Assembly (NCBI GenBank): GCA_963826975.1
Contig: CAWGZJ010000033.1
Coordinates: forward strand, 186,001 to 250,000
DNA: 64,000 nucleotides
From: Palsa-883 sp963826975
GTDB taxonomy: Bacteria; Pseudomonadota; Alphaproteobacteria; Acetobacterales; Acetobacteraceae
Direction: 5' to 3'
Numbering within the stretch: the first letter of the stretch is position 1; each line of letters begins with the position of its first letter. Of this stretch, positions 21,820 to 31,355 are shown one piece after another. The notes under the pieces are model-generated. The model was not told the DNA's origin. It searched no databases and was given only the letters and a program-made list of their open reading frames with translations. A program made the position numbers and the translations under genes.

Positions 21820-21865
21820 AGCTAGCAACGGGTCAAACCAGTCGGTGTGTCGGGCCGTCGAACCG

Positions 21866-22219
21866 CTACGATCCAAAGGACGCAGGTATGACCCAAACAC
21901 TGTAGTGACCCGTGGCGAGCTCGACCACGCTGAGGCGGCTGTCGCCGAGCAGATCGCCCAACTCCGACGCGACGGCTTGAAATTCCTCGAGCGCCATCTG
22001 CAGCACTTCGTCGAGGCCATTCCCCTGGTAGGAGTCCTCGGCGACACCGCGCTTGAAGTCCGGCGCCCACTCCTGTGTGGAACTGACGCGGATCGCGACG
22101 ATCCGCGCCTCCGCCCCGCCGATGCGTGCGGTCCCCGTGAGCAGGATCGAGGGGTCCTCGGACGGTCCCTGTTCCTCCAGAACATTTGGCCACACGCAGG
22201 CTGGGAATTCGACCGCCAC
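21866..22219 (-). CDS. Hypothetical protein
   Basis: A 117-residue protein with a GTG start at 22219 and a GGGAGG Shine-Dalgarno sequence at good distance. The composition is that of a folded soluble protein (RIGGAEARIVAIRVSS, LDEVLQMALEEFQAV). I recognise no family. It lies just downstream of the ClC gene on the same strand, 48 bases away, and may be co-transcribed with it. Confidence 0.6.
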   Translation of the reverse strand: MAVEFPACVWPNVLEEQGPSEDPSILLTGTARIGGAEARIVAIRVSSTQEWAPDFKRGVAEDSYQGNGLDEVLQMALEEFQAVASELGDLLGDSRLSVVELATGHYSVWVIPASFGS

Positions 22220-22267
22220 GGTAACTGCCTCCCGTTTGTTGCGTGGGCCGACAAGGCGCGCCGACCC

Positions 22268-24139
22268 TCAGGCCGGATACACTTTGACGCTGCTGGCCAC
22301 GGAATCGGCGACGTGCTCCTTGGTGATCACGCCGGCGATATCGCCCGGCCTCGGCACACCGCGGCCGCGCACGACAACCGCCATCACCGCGTGCCTACGC
22401 CAGATGCGCCGGATCACGTCGAACAGGATGTCGTCCTCGCGCGCGACGGTGAAGTTGCGGTTGGCGATGTCACGCAGGGCGACACCGGTGCCCGCAGCCT
22501 CGGACGCCTGGCGCAGCGCGGTGTTGACGCGTAGCACACCCACGATGCGGTTGTCCTCGGTCACCGCGACATGGCGCATGCGGCCGTTGTTGTCGGGCAG
22601 TGCAAGGAACGCATCGAAGCTCATGTCGGCGGGGGCCAGGTAGACGTCGGTGTCCATCACGTCCCCGGCATGGCGCACTAGGAACATGTTCGCATGCAAC
22701 GCCTTCGGAATGACGTGGCCACGGCGGACCAGCTTCAGGGTGTAGATGTTCTCGCGCGACAACAGGCGGCGCACGCCGACGGCGACCGCAACCGCCAGGA
22801 TCATCGGCAGGACGATGGTGTAGTCGCGCGTCATCTCGAAGATCATCGTCACGGCTGTCATCACCGCGCCGGTGCCGCCGCCGACCATCGCCCCCATGCC
22901 GACCATGGCGAAGGACGGAATGTCGAGCGGGATCGGCAGATGCAGCACCGTCAGTCCGGCCGCGAAGGCGCCGCCGATCGTGGCGCCCATGAACAGCGAC
23001 GGGGAAAAAATTCCGCCGGACGAACCCGACCCCAGGCTGAGCGTGGTCGCCAGCAGCTTGCACAGGAACAGAAGGGCCAACAGTCCGGTCAGCGACAACT
23101 GGCTGTCCAGGATCGCCTGCACGGTGGCGTAGCCGACGCCCTCGACGTAGTAGTGGCCGAAGCGCTGCTGCAGGGCGTAGATCAGGATGCCTACCAGCAG
23201 CATGCTCAGGATGTGCCGCGAGTAGCGCTCCTTGATCTTGTCGAACATGTCCTCGACGACGTGCAGGCCGCGGACGAAGCCCGCGGCCGCGACGCCGATG
23301 ATAACGCCGAGCAGTGCATAGAGGCAGAGGCTGAGGGCCGATGTGGCATCGACGCTGATCGGCACCAGGTGCGGTACGTCGAAGGCCGGCTGCGGGCCAA
23401 AGAAGAAGCGCCCGATGAACGTTGCGGTGCCGGTGGCGAGTGCGACCGGCAGGAAGGTGCGGGCGCTGACCTCGGGCATCATCAGCTCGATGGCGAACAT
23501 AACGCCGCCGATCGGCGTGTTGAAGGTCGCGGCGATGCCGGCGCCGGCGCCGGCGGCAACCAGGATGATGCGCTCGCCGGGTGGCATGCGGATGACCTGG
23601 CCCAGGGTCGAGCCGAGCGCCGAGCCGATCTGGATGATCGGGCCCTCGCGTCCCACCGCCGCCCCGCTGCCGATGGCGATCGCCGAGGCCAGCGACTTCA
23701 CCACCGCGACGACGGGCCGGATCACACCGCCTTTGTAATAGATCGCGTCCATGACCTCGGGCACGCCGTGGCCTTTGGCCTCGGGGGCGAACGTGGAGAC
23801 CAGGAATGTGACGGCGATGGCGCCGAGCACCGGCACCAGGATGATGAAGGCGCCCCAGGGGCTGGGCGGGGTGAACAGGTTGGCGTCGTAGCGCACGACG
23901 AACTGGCCGAGGAACAGCACGTTGTGGATCAGGCCGATCAGGTCGCGGAACACGACCGCGCCAAATCCGGTGACGACGCCGACGACGAGGGCCAGAAGCG
24001 AGAGAACGAGCAGCCCGATACGGCGGATGTCCTCATCGGCCGTTTCGCCAGCGCGCGCATGCAACGGCTCGACCACGGCGGCGGCATGCTGGACGGTCGG
24101 ATGATCGGCAAGCGGCGGCGCGCTTGATCGGTTTTCCAT
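22268..24139 (-). CDS. ClC family chloride transport protein with two CBS domains
   Basis: A 623-residue membrane protein. Seen: GHGVPEV (first anion-binding loop), GREGPIIQIGS (with the extracellular gating Glu), FNTPIGGVMFAIEL and GSGSSGGIFSPSLFMG (third loop). Residues from about 465 carry two CBS domains (MDTDVYLAPADMSFDAF, RHVAVTEDNRIVGVL; FTVAREDDILFDVIRR, HAVMAVVV), which usually bind adenosine nucleotides. At the position of the intracellular proton-path Glu of ClC-ec1 this protein has Leu (AIEL instead of xxEE), so channel-like or altered coupling is possible. The ATG at 24139 follows AGGGAAATGTG. Confidence 0.93.
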   Translation of the reverse strand: MENRSSAPPLADHPTVQHAAAVVEPLHARAGETADEDIRRIGLLVLSLLALVVGVVTGFGAVVFRDLIGLIHNVLFLGQFVVRYDANLFTPPSPWGAFIILVPVLGAIAVTFLVSTFAPEAKGHGVPEVMDAIYYKGGVIRPVVAVVKSLASAIAIGSGAAVGREGPIIQIGSALGSTLGQVIRMPPGERIILVAAGAGAGIAATFNTPIGGVMFAIELMMPEVSARTFLPVALATGTATFIGRFFFGPQPAFDVPHLVPISVDATSALSLCLYALLGVIIGVAAAGFVRGLHVVEDMFDKIKERYSRHILSMLLVGILIYALQQRFGHYYVEGVGYATVQAILDSQLSLTGLLALLFLCKLLATTLSLGSGSSGGIFSPSLFMGATIGGAFAAGLTVLHLPIPLDIPSFAMVGMGAMVGGGTGAVMTAVTMIFEMTRDYTIVLPMILAVAVAVGVRRLLSRENIYTLKLVRRGHVIPKALHANMFLVRHAGDVMDTDVYLAPADMSFDAFLALPDNNGRMRHVAVTEDNRIVGVLRVNTALRQASEAAGTGVALRDIANRNFTVAREDDILFDVIRRIWRRHAVMAVVVRGRGVPRPGDIAGVITKEHVADSVASSVKVYPA

Positions 24140-24520
24140 CACATTTCCCTGGTCAGGTCGCAAGATCGATCAAGCAGGTCGCAATCGCGCGTAGCCTAGT
24201 TTCTAGGCATGCATCGAGGCGAACATCGCAGCATGCGTCAAGCGCGCACGGCGCAGCACCTCCGCAATTCGAGCGACCAGCGGCGCCACCCGAGCGCGGT
24301 AGGGACGCCCATAACTGGACGCCCCGCACAGAACCGTACATGCGGCTTCCCTGCATACGGCTCCCAACTCGGGTGTCTGACGGCTAAGCGCACGCTCAGC
24401 CATGACGCGGAGGGCGATACCACGGGCCAAAATGAGACCCGCCGGGCATGCCAAACCACTACCCAATGGCGTGGCAACGGTGACAGAATGCGAGTTGGCC
24501 TTGTGCGCGTGGTCCCCTGA
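24140..24520. mobile_element. Intergenic region with possible group II intron-like remnant
   Basis: On the reverse strand, at about 24310-24366, GGGAGCCGTATGCAGGGAAG is followed by CCGCATGTACGGTTCTGTG. This stem-loop (GAGCCGTATGC / GCATGTACGGTTC) is the hallmark hairpin that accompanies group II intron reverse transcriptase sequences. No reverse transcriptase frame is present, so this would be a remnant only. The rest of the 380-base gap is unassigned. Confidence 0.45.
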
Positions 24521-25684
24521 ATGCCCGACGGTTCGGCTTCCCTGACACTTTCGCTACATGGCACCATCGCCGAGATCGCGGCGTCCGACTGGGACGCCTG
24601 CGCCGGCGACGACAACCCGTTCGTCAGCCATGCCTTCCTGAGTGCGCTGGAGGACAGCGGTTCGGCGGATGAGCGCGAGGGCTGGCTGGGGCAGCACGCG
24701 GTGCTGCGGGCCGAGGATCGGCGGGTGGTGGCGGTGGCGCCGATGTACGCCAAGTCGCACAGCTATGGCGAATACGTGTTCGACCATGGCTGGGCGAACG
24801 CGTTGGACCGCGCCGGCGGCAACTACTATCCGAAGTTGCAGGTGGCGGTGCCGTTCTCGCCAGTGCCGGGGCCGCGGCTGTTGCGCCGGCCCGATGCGGG
24901 CATCCCGATCGCCGCGTTTGCCTCGGCGTTCCAGCAGGCGTGCCAGTCGCTGGACCTGTCCTCGGTGCATGTGACGTTCTGCACGGAGGAGGAGTGGCAC
25001 GGGCTGGGCGAGGCCGGCTGGTTGCAGCGCCTGGGCACGCAGTTTCATTGGGAGAACCATGGCTACGCCAGCTTCGACGATTTCCTCGGCGCACTGTCGT
25101 CTCGCAAGCGCAAGGTGCTGCGGCGCGAGCGGCGCGAAGCCAACGCCGCCGGCCTGACCTTCCAGGCGCTGTCCGGGGACGACCTGACGGAGGCACGCTG
25201 GGACGCGTTCTATCGGTTCTACACCTCGACCGTGGACCGCAAATGGGGCGGGGCCTACCTGACGCGGCGTTTCTTCTCGCTGCTGTCGGAGCGGTTGGGC
25301 GACAAGGTCGTGCTGATGCTGGCGGCGAAGGACGGCAAGCCGGTGGCGGGCGCGCTGAACATCGCCGGGGCCGACACGCTGTACGGGCGCAACTGGGGCT
25401 GCCGCGGCGACTGGCCGTTCCTGCATTTCGAGCTGTGCTACTACCGCGCCATCGACTGGGCGATTGAGCACGGGTTGTCGCGGGTGGAGGCGGGAGCACA
25501 GGGACGCCACAAGATCCAGCGCGGGTATTTGCCGAAGCCGACGTATTCGGCGCACTGGATCGCGCATGTGGGGTTGCGCCGGGCGGTGGCGAACTTCCTG
25601 GAGCAGGAACGGCCGCAGATGCTTGCCGAGATGGCGGCGCTGGCGGAACAGTCACCGTTCCGTAAGGATGGCGAGTTGGACTGA
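24521..25684 (+). CDS. FemAB-like GNAT acyltransferase (COG3146 type)
   Basis: A 387-residue cytoplasmic protein of the peptidogalycan biosynthesis/recognition type. Seen: NPFVSHAFLSALEDSGSA near the N-terminus, VAPMYAKSHSYGEYVFDHGWA, SSRKRKVLRRERREA (basic helix), FYTSTVDRKWGGAYLT, GRNWGCRGDWPFLHFELCYYRAIDWAI and EAGAQGRHKIQRGYLP. These are the usual landmarks of this family, which has a duplicated GNAT fold. The natural substrate is not well known; amino-acid transfer to a cell-envelope component is assumed. No clear Shine-Dalgarno sequence precedes the ATG. Confidence 0.9.
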   Translation: MPDGSASLTLSLHGTIAEIAASDWDACAGDDNPFVSHAFLSALEDSGSADEREGWLGQHAVLRAEDRRVVAVAPMYAKSHSYGEYVFDHGWANALDRAGGNYYPKLQVAVPFSPVPGPRLLRRPDAGIPIAAFASAFQQACQSLDLSSVHVTFCTEEEWHGLGEAGWLQRLGTQFHWENHGYASFDDFLGALSSRKRKVLRRERREANAAGLTFQALSGDDLTEARWDAFYRFYTSTVDRKWGGAYLTRRFFSLLSERLGDKVVLMLAAKDGKPVAGALNIAGADTLYGRNWGCRGDWPFLHFELCYYRAIDWAIEHGLSRVEAGAQGRHKIQRGYLPKPTYSAHWIAHVGLRRAVANFLEQERPQMLAEMAALAEQSPFRKDGELD

Positions 25685-26951
25685 GATTTTGGTTCGATTC
25701 TGCGTCGTACTGTCGGTGGTCATTGAAATCGTTGGTTGTCGGATGGGTGTTGTCGAATAGGCCGCGGCCAGCCTGGGTGTTCGCATATCCTTGCCAGGGA
25801 GAGGGGATGGCGCTCTGACGACGGGATCTGTGTGGTCGATCTACGGCAAGCGAGATTCTAACACAGAGAAGCAGGGAGGGGGTGCAGAGGACGCAGAGAA
25901 GAAGTAAAGATTTTGGCGCTTCGCGCGTCGACTGATCGAACACTGCGTGAGGCGCCATACTTCCTTTCTCGTGTCCTCTATGCTCCCGCCTTGCTTCTCA
26001 GTGCTAAAGTCCGTCTCGAATCGCAACAGCAATGCCGGTGATCTTTGATTTGCCCCGATTTCGCCAGGGTTTGGCCGATAGGGCCTGACTGTGCGATCCA
26101 TGGCAAGCAAGATTTTTACCACGAAGCAGGCGGGAAAATCACGAAGGACCACGAAGGAGTAAGGATTCTGGCGCTTCGCGCGGACGCCCGATCAAACACC
26201 GTGCGAAGCGCTATTCCTGCATCCTTCGTCAGCGCAATCGCATTTGGCATCGTGCGTCGACGTGGGGAGGCATTGATTGAGCGTCACGCGTCGATCGCAA
26301 GTCAAGCAAGTCAGAATAACACGGAGCACACGGAGAAAGATCAAGCCACGGAGCGCACGGAGAAGAAAATCATGGCGCTTCGCGCGAGGCTATCCAGCTA
26401 GCTTTGCGCGAAGCGCCATATCTTAACTTCTCCGCGCGCTCCGTGGCTTGATCTTTCTCCGTGCGCTCCGTGTTATTCTGGCTTACTTGCCTGCGTGACG
26501 GCCGTGTCATTCCTGAAGCACATCATATCCGCCAAAATGCGATCGCCCTGCCTCCTTCGTGGTAAGATTCTTGCTTGCTTGTTGACGATGGAGGGCCCGA
26601 TACCACGGGCGCGGAAAACCCCGGATCAGGCGGACCAATTGCCCGACAATCACGCGCCGGGGTGCCTCATTCGCTTGGCGTTTTGAGACAGACTCTTAAA
26701 ATCTTGCTTACCATTGGTCGAGCAGCCGGATCCCATCAGCGGAGTGCCCTTGCCGCCCCACGAGGCAACAATTCCCGAACTCAATTAGACCCGGCATGAA
26801 GCCTGTCGGGCAGACCAGCCAGGATCCGGCGGAATTAATGAACATCACCGTTCTAATATCAATTCAAGTTGAACTCCGAGCCGCGTAGCAACAACCGCAC
26901 CTACTTGTCCGTCTGGGCAGCACCGGGCGCGACGCCGATGGTCGTGCTGCC
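25685..26951. repeat. Gene-free region with three large palindromic elements (copies B, C, D)
   Basis: Copy B (about 25855-26012) has CACAGAGAAGCAGGGAGG-type arms. Copy C (about 26112-26222) has ACCACGAAGCAGG / CACGAAGGACCACGAAGG arms. Copy D (about 26300-26489) has CACGGAG arms and is a near match to copy A at 15840. All three centre on TGGCGCTTCGCGCG...CGCGAAGCGCC or a close variant; the inner loop differs. Between 26490 and 26951 I see no gene. An AT-richer stretch at about 26835-26875 could hold the promoter of the DMT gene. Confidence 0.85.
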
Positions 26952-27845
26952 ATGCTCAGCTCTCCGGTCATCGCCGTCGTCCTGCTCGCCGCGCTGCTGC
27001 ACGCCGGTTGGAACGTCGTGGTGCGCGCCGGAGCGGACCGGCGGCGGGAGACCGCGCTGGTGGTGGCGGGCGGCGCCGTGCTCGCCGGCGTGCTGCTGCC
27101 CTTCCTGCCGCTGCCGCCAGCCGCGGCCTGGCGCTATCTGCTGACCTCCGCGGCGCTGAACACGGTCTATTTCGTGCTGATCGCCGAGGCCTATGCGCGT
27201 GGTGGCGTCGCGCTGGCGTATCCGCTGATGCGTGGCGTCGCGCCGATGCTGGCCGCGCTCGCGGCCTGGGGATTGATCGGCGAGATGCTGCCCCTGGTCG
27301 GCTGGATCGGCATCGTGACAATCTGCGCGGGGGTTGGCGCACTGGCGCGTCCGCGCGGTGTGCCGGGCGCGGGGGCGATCCGAACGCATGTGCCGGGAGG
27401 GCGGGTGCCAGGGGAGTATGTGCCAGCGGAGCGGGTCGTGGTGCGACTGGCGCTGGCGAATGCCGTGGTGATCGCCGCGTATACGCTGAACGATGCGGTG
27501 GGGGCGCGGTTGTCCGGGGCGCCGCTGACCTACACGCTGTGGCTGTTTCCGCTGACCGCAGTGCCGACGCTGCTGTGGCTGCATCGGCGCGCGGCACCGC
27601 GATGGCCGACGCTGCGGGAGGCGCGGCGCGGCCTGGGCGGAGCCGGCTGCGCGATCGGGTCTTATGGGCTGGTGCTGTGGGCAATGACCCGCGCGCCGGT
27701 CGCACCGGTGGCTGCCTTGCGCGAGACCTCGATCCTGTTCGGCGTGCTGCTGGCGCGCCTTGTGCTGGGCGAGCGGCCGGGGCGGTGGGGCTGGGGTGGC
27801 GCGTTGGCAATCGCCGCGGGGGCGGCGATCCTGCGGCTGGCGTAG
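26952..27845 (+). CDS. EamA/DMT superfamily permease
   Basis: A 297-residue inner-membrane protein with about ten hydrophobic helices in two repeats, as in EamA/RhaT-like metabolite exporters. Seen: LLAALLHAGWNVVVRAG at the N-terminus, YFVLIAEAYARGGVALAYPLMRG (end of the first repeat), WVGI-like helices and VAALRETSILFGVLLARLVLGERPG (typical second-repeat signature). The central loop holds a repeat-derived stretch (GAIRTHVPGGRVPGEYVPAE) where Val-Pro units recur. The substrate is unknown. Confidence 0.88.
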   Translation: MLSSPVIAVVLLAALLHAGWNVVVRAGADRRRETALVVAGGAVLAGVLLPFLPLPPAAAWRYLLTSAALNTVYFVLIAEAYARGGVALAYPLMRGVAPMLAALAAWGLIGEMLPLVGWIGIVTICAGVGALARPRGVPGAGAIRTHVPGGRVPGEYVPAERVVVRLALANAVVIAAYTLNDAVGARLSGAPLTYTLWLFPLTAVPTLLWLHRRAAPRWPTLREARRGLGGAGCAIGSYGLVLWAMTRAPVAPVAALRETSILFGVLLARLVLGERPGRWGWGGALAIAAGAAILRLA

Positions 27846-27906
27846 CGGAAGAGTTCGTTGCAGTGGTGGACGCAAGCCGGGGGCGCCGCGCCGGGCCGCC
27901 TCGCGA

Positions 27907-29110
27907 TCATCGCTGCCCGTTCTCGTCCGGCGGATCCTCGGCGAACAGCCGGACATAGGGATCGTAACGGAACCGCCGGTTGCGCGCGTGGCCGGTCACT
28001 TCGGCGAGGATGCCGGCCTCCGTCAGACGTTCGACGAGCTGGTTGGCCGCCGGATAGGTCGTGCCGGTCAGCGCGCGCACCTGGTTCACCGACACGATGG
28101 GATGGGCGAACAAATATTCCAGCGTGCGATGGCCGTTGCCGGCCGCGCGGCCGAGCCGGTCGGCGATCAGCTCGCGATGCTGCTCGCGCAGCAGCAGAAT
28201 GCGTCGCGCGGTGGTGGCCGCCTCCAGGCTCACGTCGATGACGCCGGTCAGGAAGAAGTCGAGCCACGCCTCGAACGCGCCCGCGTCGCGCACCGCCTGC
28301 AGGTGCTCGTAATAGCTTTGCCGGTGCCGCCGGAAGTAGTGCGACAAGTAAAGCACCGGCTTGTCGAGTATTTGTTTCTCGCACAACAGGAAGGTGATCA
28401 GCAGCCGGCCGATCCGCCCGTTGCCATCCAGGAACGGATGGATCGTTTCGAATTGCGCGTGCGCCAGTCCGATCTTGACCAGCAGCGGCAGCGTGTCCTG
28501 GCCGTGCAGGAAGTGTTCCAGCGCGCCGAGCGCCTGGGGCACGTCGGCGGGCGGAGGTGGAACGAAGGTCGCGTCGCGCAGCGTGCAGCTGCCCGGGCCG
28601 ATCCAGTTCTGGCTGGTCCGGAGCTCGCCCGGCGTCAGATGCGAACCGCGCACGCCTTCGAGCAGCTTGGCATGGATCTCGCGGATCAGGCGGACCGACA
28701 CCGGCAGTGCGTCGAGCCGTGCCAGACCGTGGTTCATGGCGGCGACGTAGTTCAACACCTCGGCCACGTCGCGCGGCTGCGCCGGGTCGAAGACCTTGGC
28801 CTCGGCCGAGAGCAGGTCGGCGAGCGAACTCTGGGTGCCTTCGATCTGGCTCGACAGCACCGCTTCCTTGCGGACATACATCAGGATGAACAGGTCCGGG
28901 TTGGGCAGCGTCTCGATCGAGCCGGCCAGCCGGCCGAGGGCGAGATCGGCGCGCGAGAGCAGCGCCTGCAGCGGGCCGTTCGATCCTGACCGGTGGGTTC
29001 GGGGGTAGCGGGGCTGGGATGAAGGCCCGATAGCCCTGCGGCTGCCGCCGGTAGACGCCGGCACGGCCGGGCTCGGGCGAGCTGAGTTGTGGGTGCGGTG
29101 CCTTTAACAT
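27907..29110 (-). pseudogene. Fic family protein, one +1 frameshift near the N-terminus
   Basis: Fic enzymes transfer AMP (or a related group) to hydroxyl side chains. The core motif HPFLDGNGRIGR is complete, with the C-terminal winged-helix part (VSVNQVRALTGTTYPAANQLVERL). The sequence SSQIEG near residue 70 is the (S/T)xxxE(G/N) inhibitory motif at the N-terminal side, i.e. a class II Fic. The ATG at 29110 opens MLKAPHPQ...GYRAFIPAPLPPNPPVR, the usual family start. The rest (GPLQALLSRADLALGRLAGS on) is in the next frame, so one extra base sits at about 28978-28990. If that is an error, the gene is intact. Confidence 0.88.
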
Positions 29111-29288
29111 GGCGGGGTGTCGGTCTCTTGTGAAAGTCTGGCTTATATATGGTGGGCTTTCCCTGCCATAGGAAAGTCTGGCTTTCGCAATTCATGGGCG
29201 TGTTGGGTTCGGAGTACACCCGGGACATTGCGCGATCGCTAACAACCGTCAGTTGTGCCACTGTCCGGCAGGAGGCGTCGGCACGGAC

Positions 29289-31355
29289 ATGCGCGCATGG
29301 TGGTCGGGCGATCTGACGACGCTGCTTGCCGCAGTGCCGGAGGCGATCGTTCAGCGCCTCGCGGTGCGGCTGGTGGAGACGCATCACCTGAACCACGCGG
29401 CGCAGTTGGTGGCCTGGCGTGAACAGGTAACGCTGCTGCAAGCCGTCGCCCGCGGCCTGTCCGGCGGCTGGCGCGTGTTGCTGGAATATCCGTTGCTGCG
29501 TCTTGGCAAGCGGATCGACGCCGTGCTGCTGACCGACCGCGCGATCCTGGTGCTGGAGTTCAAGACCGCCGATCAGACACGTCTGGCGCGCGAGCAGGTG
29601 GAGGATTACGCGCTCGATCTGTTCGACTTCCACGCGGAAAGCCGCGCCCATCCGGTGGTGCCGATCCTGGTGGTGACGCAGGGCCAGCCGCACCCGACCG
29701 CCTGGCCGTTGCTGTGGCACGCCGTCACGCCGGTGCTGGATGCGACATCGCGCGGCATTCCCGCGTTGGTCCACGCGATCGTGGCGCGCATTCCTGCGAC
29801 GAAACGACCGCTCGACGTGCTCGCCTGGGAAGCGGCGCCGTACCGGCCGGTGCCGACCATCGTTGAAGCCGCCACCATGCTGTATCGCCGGCACGGTGTG
29901 GCGGAGATCGCCGCGGCGCGCGCCGATGTCGGCAACCTGACGCGCACCAGCGGCGCGATCGCCGCCGCCATCGTGCAGGCCCGCGCGCGCCAGCTTCATC
30001 TGGTGCTGTTCGTCACCGGCATTCCCGGCGCCGGCAAGACGCTGTGCGGGCTGAACATCGTGTTCGGGGCCGACAGCGGCGCGGCGTTCCTGACCGGCAA
30101 CCTGCCGCTGGTCTATGTGATGCGCGAGGCGCTGGCACGCGACGCGCGTGACCAGGGGCGCGGCATGCGCATGGCGCGCCAGCAGACCGAAAGCGCGATC
30201 CAGCCGCTGATCGGCTTTCTGCGCGACAACCGCGAGCGCGCCGATCCGCCGCATGAGCATGTCATCGTGTTCGACGAGGCGCAGCGCGCGTGGGACGCCA
30301 AGTTCGGTGCGCGCAAGTTTGGCCACGCGCAGAGCGAGGCGGCGATGTTCCTGGACATCATGCGCCGGCACGCCGATTGGGCGGTGATCGTGGCGCTGGT
30401 CGGCACCGGGCAGGAGATCAACACCGGTGAGGCCGGGTTGGAAGCCTGGGGCGAAGCGCTGACACAACGTCCGACATGGCAGGTGCAAGCGCCCGACGAT
30501 GTGCTCGCGGCGGCGGACCCGCGGCAGCGTTTGTTTGACACGGCGCCAGCGACGATGGTGATCGACCCGCTGCTGCATCTGGACGTGCCGGTGCGCTGCG
30601 TTCGTTCCGCCGCGGCGGCGCCGTGGGTCGATGCCGTGCTGCGTGGTGACCCCGCTGCGGCCGCCGCGATCGCGTCGCGCGCCGGCGAGGTACCGTTCCT
30701 GCTGACGCGCTCGCTGGCCGTGCTGCGCTCGGCGCTGCGCCGGCTGGCACGCGGGCAGCGGCGCGCCGGGCTGGTGTGCAGCGCCGGGGCGAAGCGGCTG
30801 CGCGCCGATGGGGTGTCGCCGAATTTTCCCCACCTCGACGCCGATGCGATGGCGCACTGGTTTCTCGATCGCTGGCCGGACGTGCGAGCGTCGGACGCGC
30901 TGGAGCTGCCGGCGACACAGTTTGCCTGCCAGGGACTGGAGCTCGACCATGTCGGCCTGTGCTGGGGCAACGACCTGATCCGCCACAGTGGCCACCACGC
31001 CCAGGGGTATCAGGCTGGCCACCAGCCGGGCCGGGCGCCGTGGCTGGCACGCGCCTTTGCCGGCACGCGCTGGCAGGTCATGCGCGGCGAGGCGGCGATC
31101 GCTTACCAGGTGAACACCTATCGCGTTTTGTTAACCCGCGCGCGCTGCGAGACGGTGATCTGGGTGCCGCGCGGCGATCCGGAAGACGTGACCCGGAACC
31201 CGCTCGACTTCGACACAATTGCCCGGTTCCTGGCCGATTGCGGCGCCCGCGAACTCGAGGAGATCGAGATGCCGGAGACCTCTATCCCACCTGTCCACGC
31301 CCCACCCATCGGCGCCCCGCCTGTCCACGTTCCGCCCGTCGGCGCGCTGCTGTGA
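29289..31355 (+). CDS. DUF2075-type superfamily 1 DNA/RNA helicase with nuclease-like N-terminus
   Basis: A 688-residue protein. Residues about 60-100 have RIDAVLLTDRAILVLEFKTAD, a D...ExK pattern of PD-(D/E)xK nucleases. Then follow FVTGIPGAGKTLCG (Walker A, about 240), HVIVFDEAQRAWD (Walker B, about 330), GTGQEINTGEAG and, near the end, VNTYRVLLTRARCETVIWVP (motif VI). This matches the DUF2075/schlafen-like helicase group often found in defence regions. The C-terminus ends in Pro-Pro-Val/Ile repeats coded by DNA micro-repeats. AGGAGG lies 13 bases before the ATG. It overlaps the next gene at GTGA. Confidence 0.85.
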   Translation: MRAWWSGDLTTLLAAVPEAIVQRLAVRLVETHHLNHAAQLVAWREQVTLLQAVARGLSGGWRVLLEYPLLRLGKRIDAVLLTDRAILVLEFKTADQTRLAREQVEDYALDLFDFHAESRAHPVVPILVVTQGQPHPTAWPLLWHAVTPVLDATSRGIPALVHAIVARIPATKRPLDVLAWEAAPYRPVPTIVEAATMLYRRHGVAEIAAARADVGNLTRTSGAIAAAIVQARARQLHLVLFVTGIPGAGKTLCGLNIVFGADSGAAFLTGNLPLVYVMREALARDARDQGRGMRMARQQTESAIQPLIGFLRDNRERADPPHEHVIVFDEAQRAWDAKFGARKFGHAQSEAAMFLDIMRRHADWAVIVALVGTGQEINTGEAGLEAWGEALTQRPTWQVQAPDDVLAAADPRQRLFDTAPATMVIDPLLHLDVPVRCVRSAAAAPWVDAVLRGDPAAAAAIASRAGEVPFLLTRSLAVLRSALRRLARGQRRAGLVCSAGAKRLRADGVSPNFPHLDADAMAHWFLDRWPDVRASDALELPATQFACQGLELDHVGLCWGNDLIRHSGHHAQGYQAGHQPGRAPWLARAFAGTRWQVMRGEAAIAYQVNTYRVLLTRARCETVIWVPRGDPEDVTRNPLDFDTIARFLADCGARELEEIEMPETSIPPVHAPPIGAPPVHVPPVGALL

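Noticed and set aside
22694..24127. A 477-codon frame on the + strand
   Set aside because: It is antisense to the ClC gene. The product is Arg/His/Gly/Asp-rich without any motif, as expected for a shadow frame in GC-rich DNA.
28881..31022. A 713-codon frame on the - strand
   Set aside because: It is antisense to the helicase gene, which has Walker A, Walker B and motif VI. The frame shows no motif.
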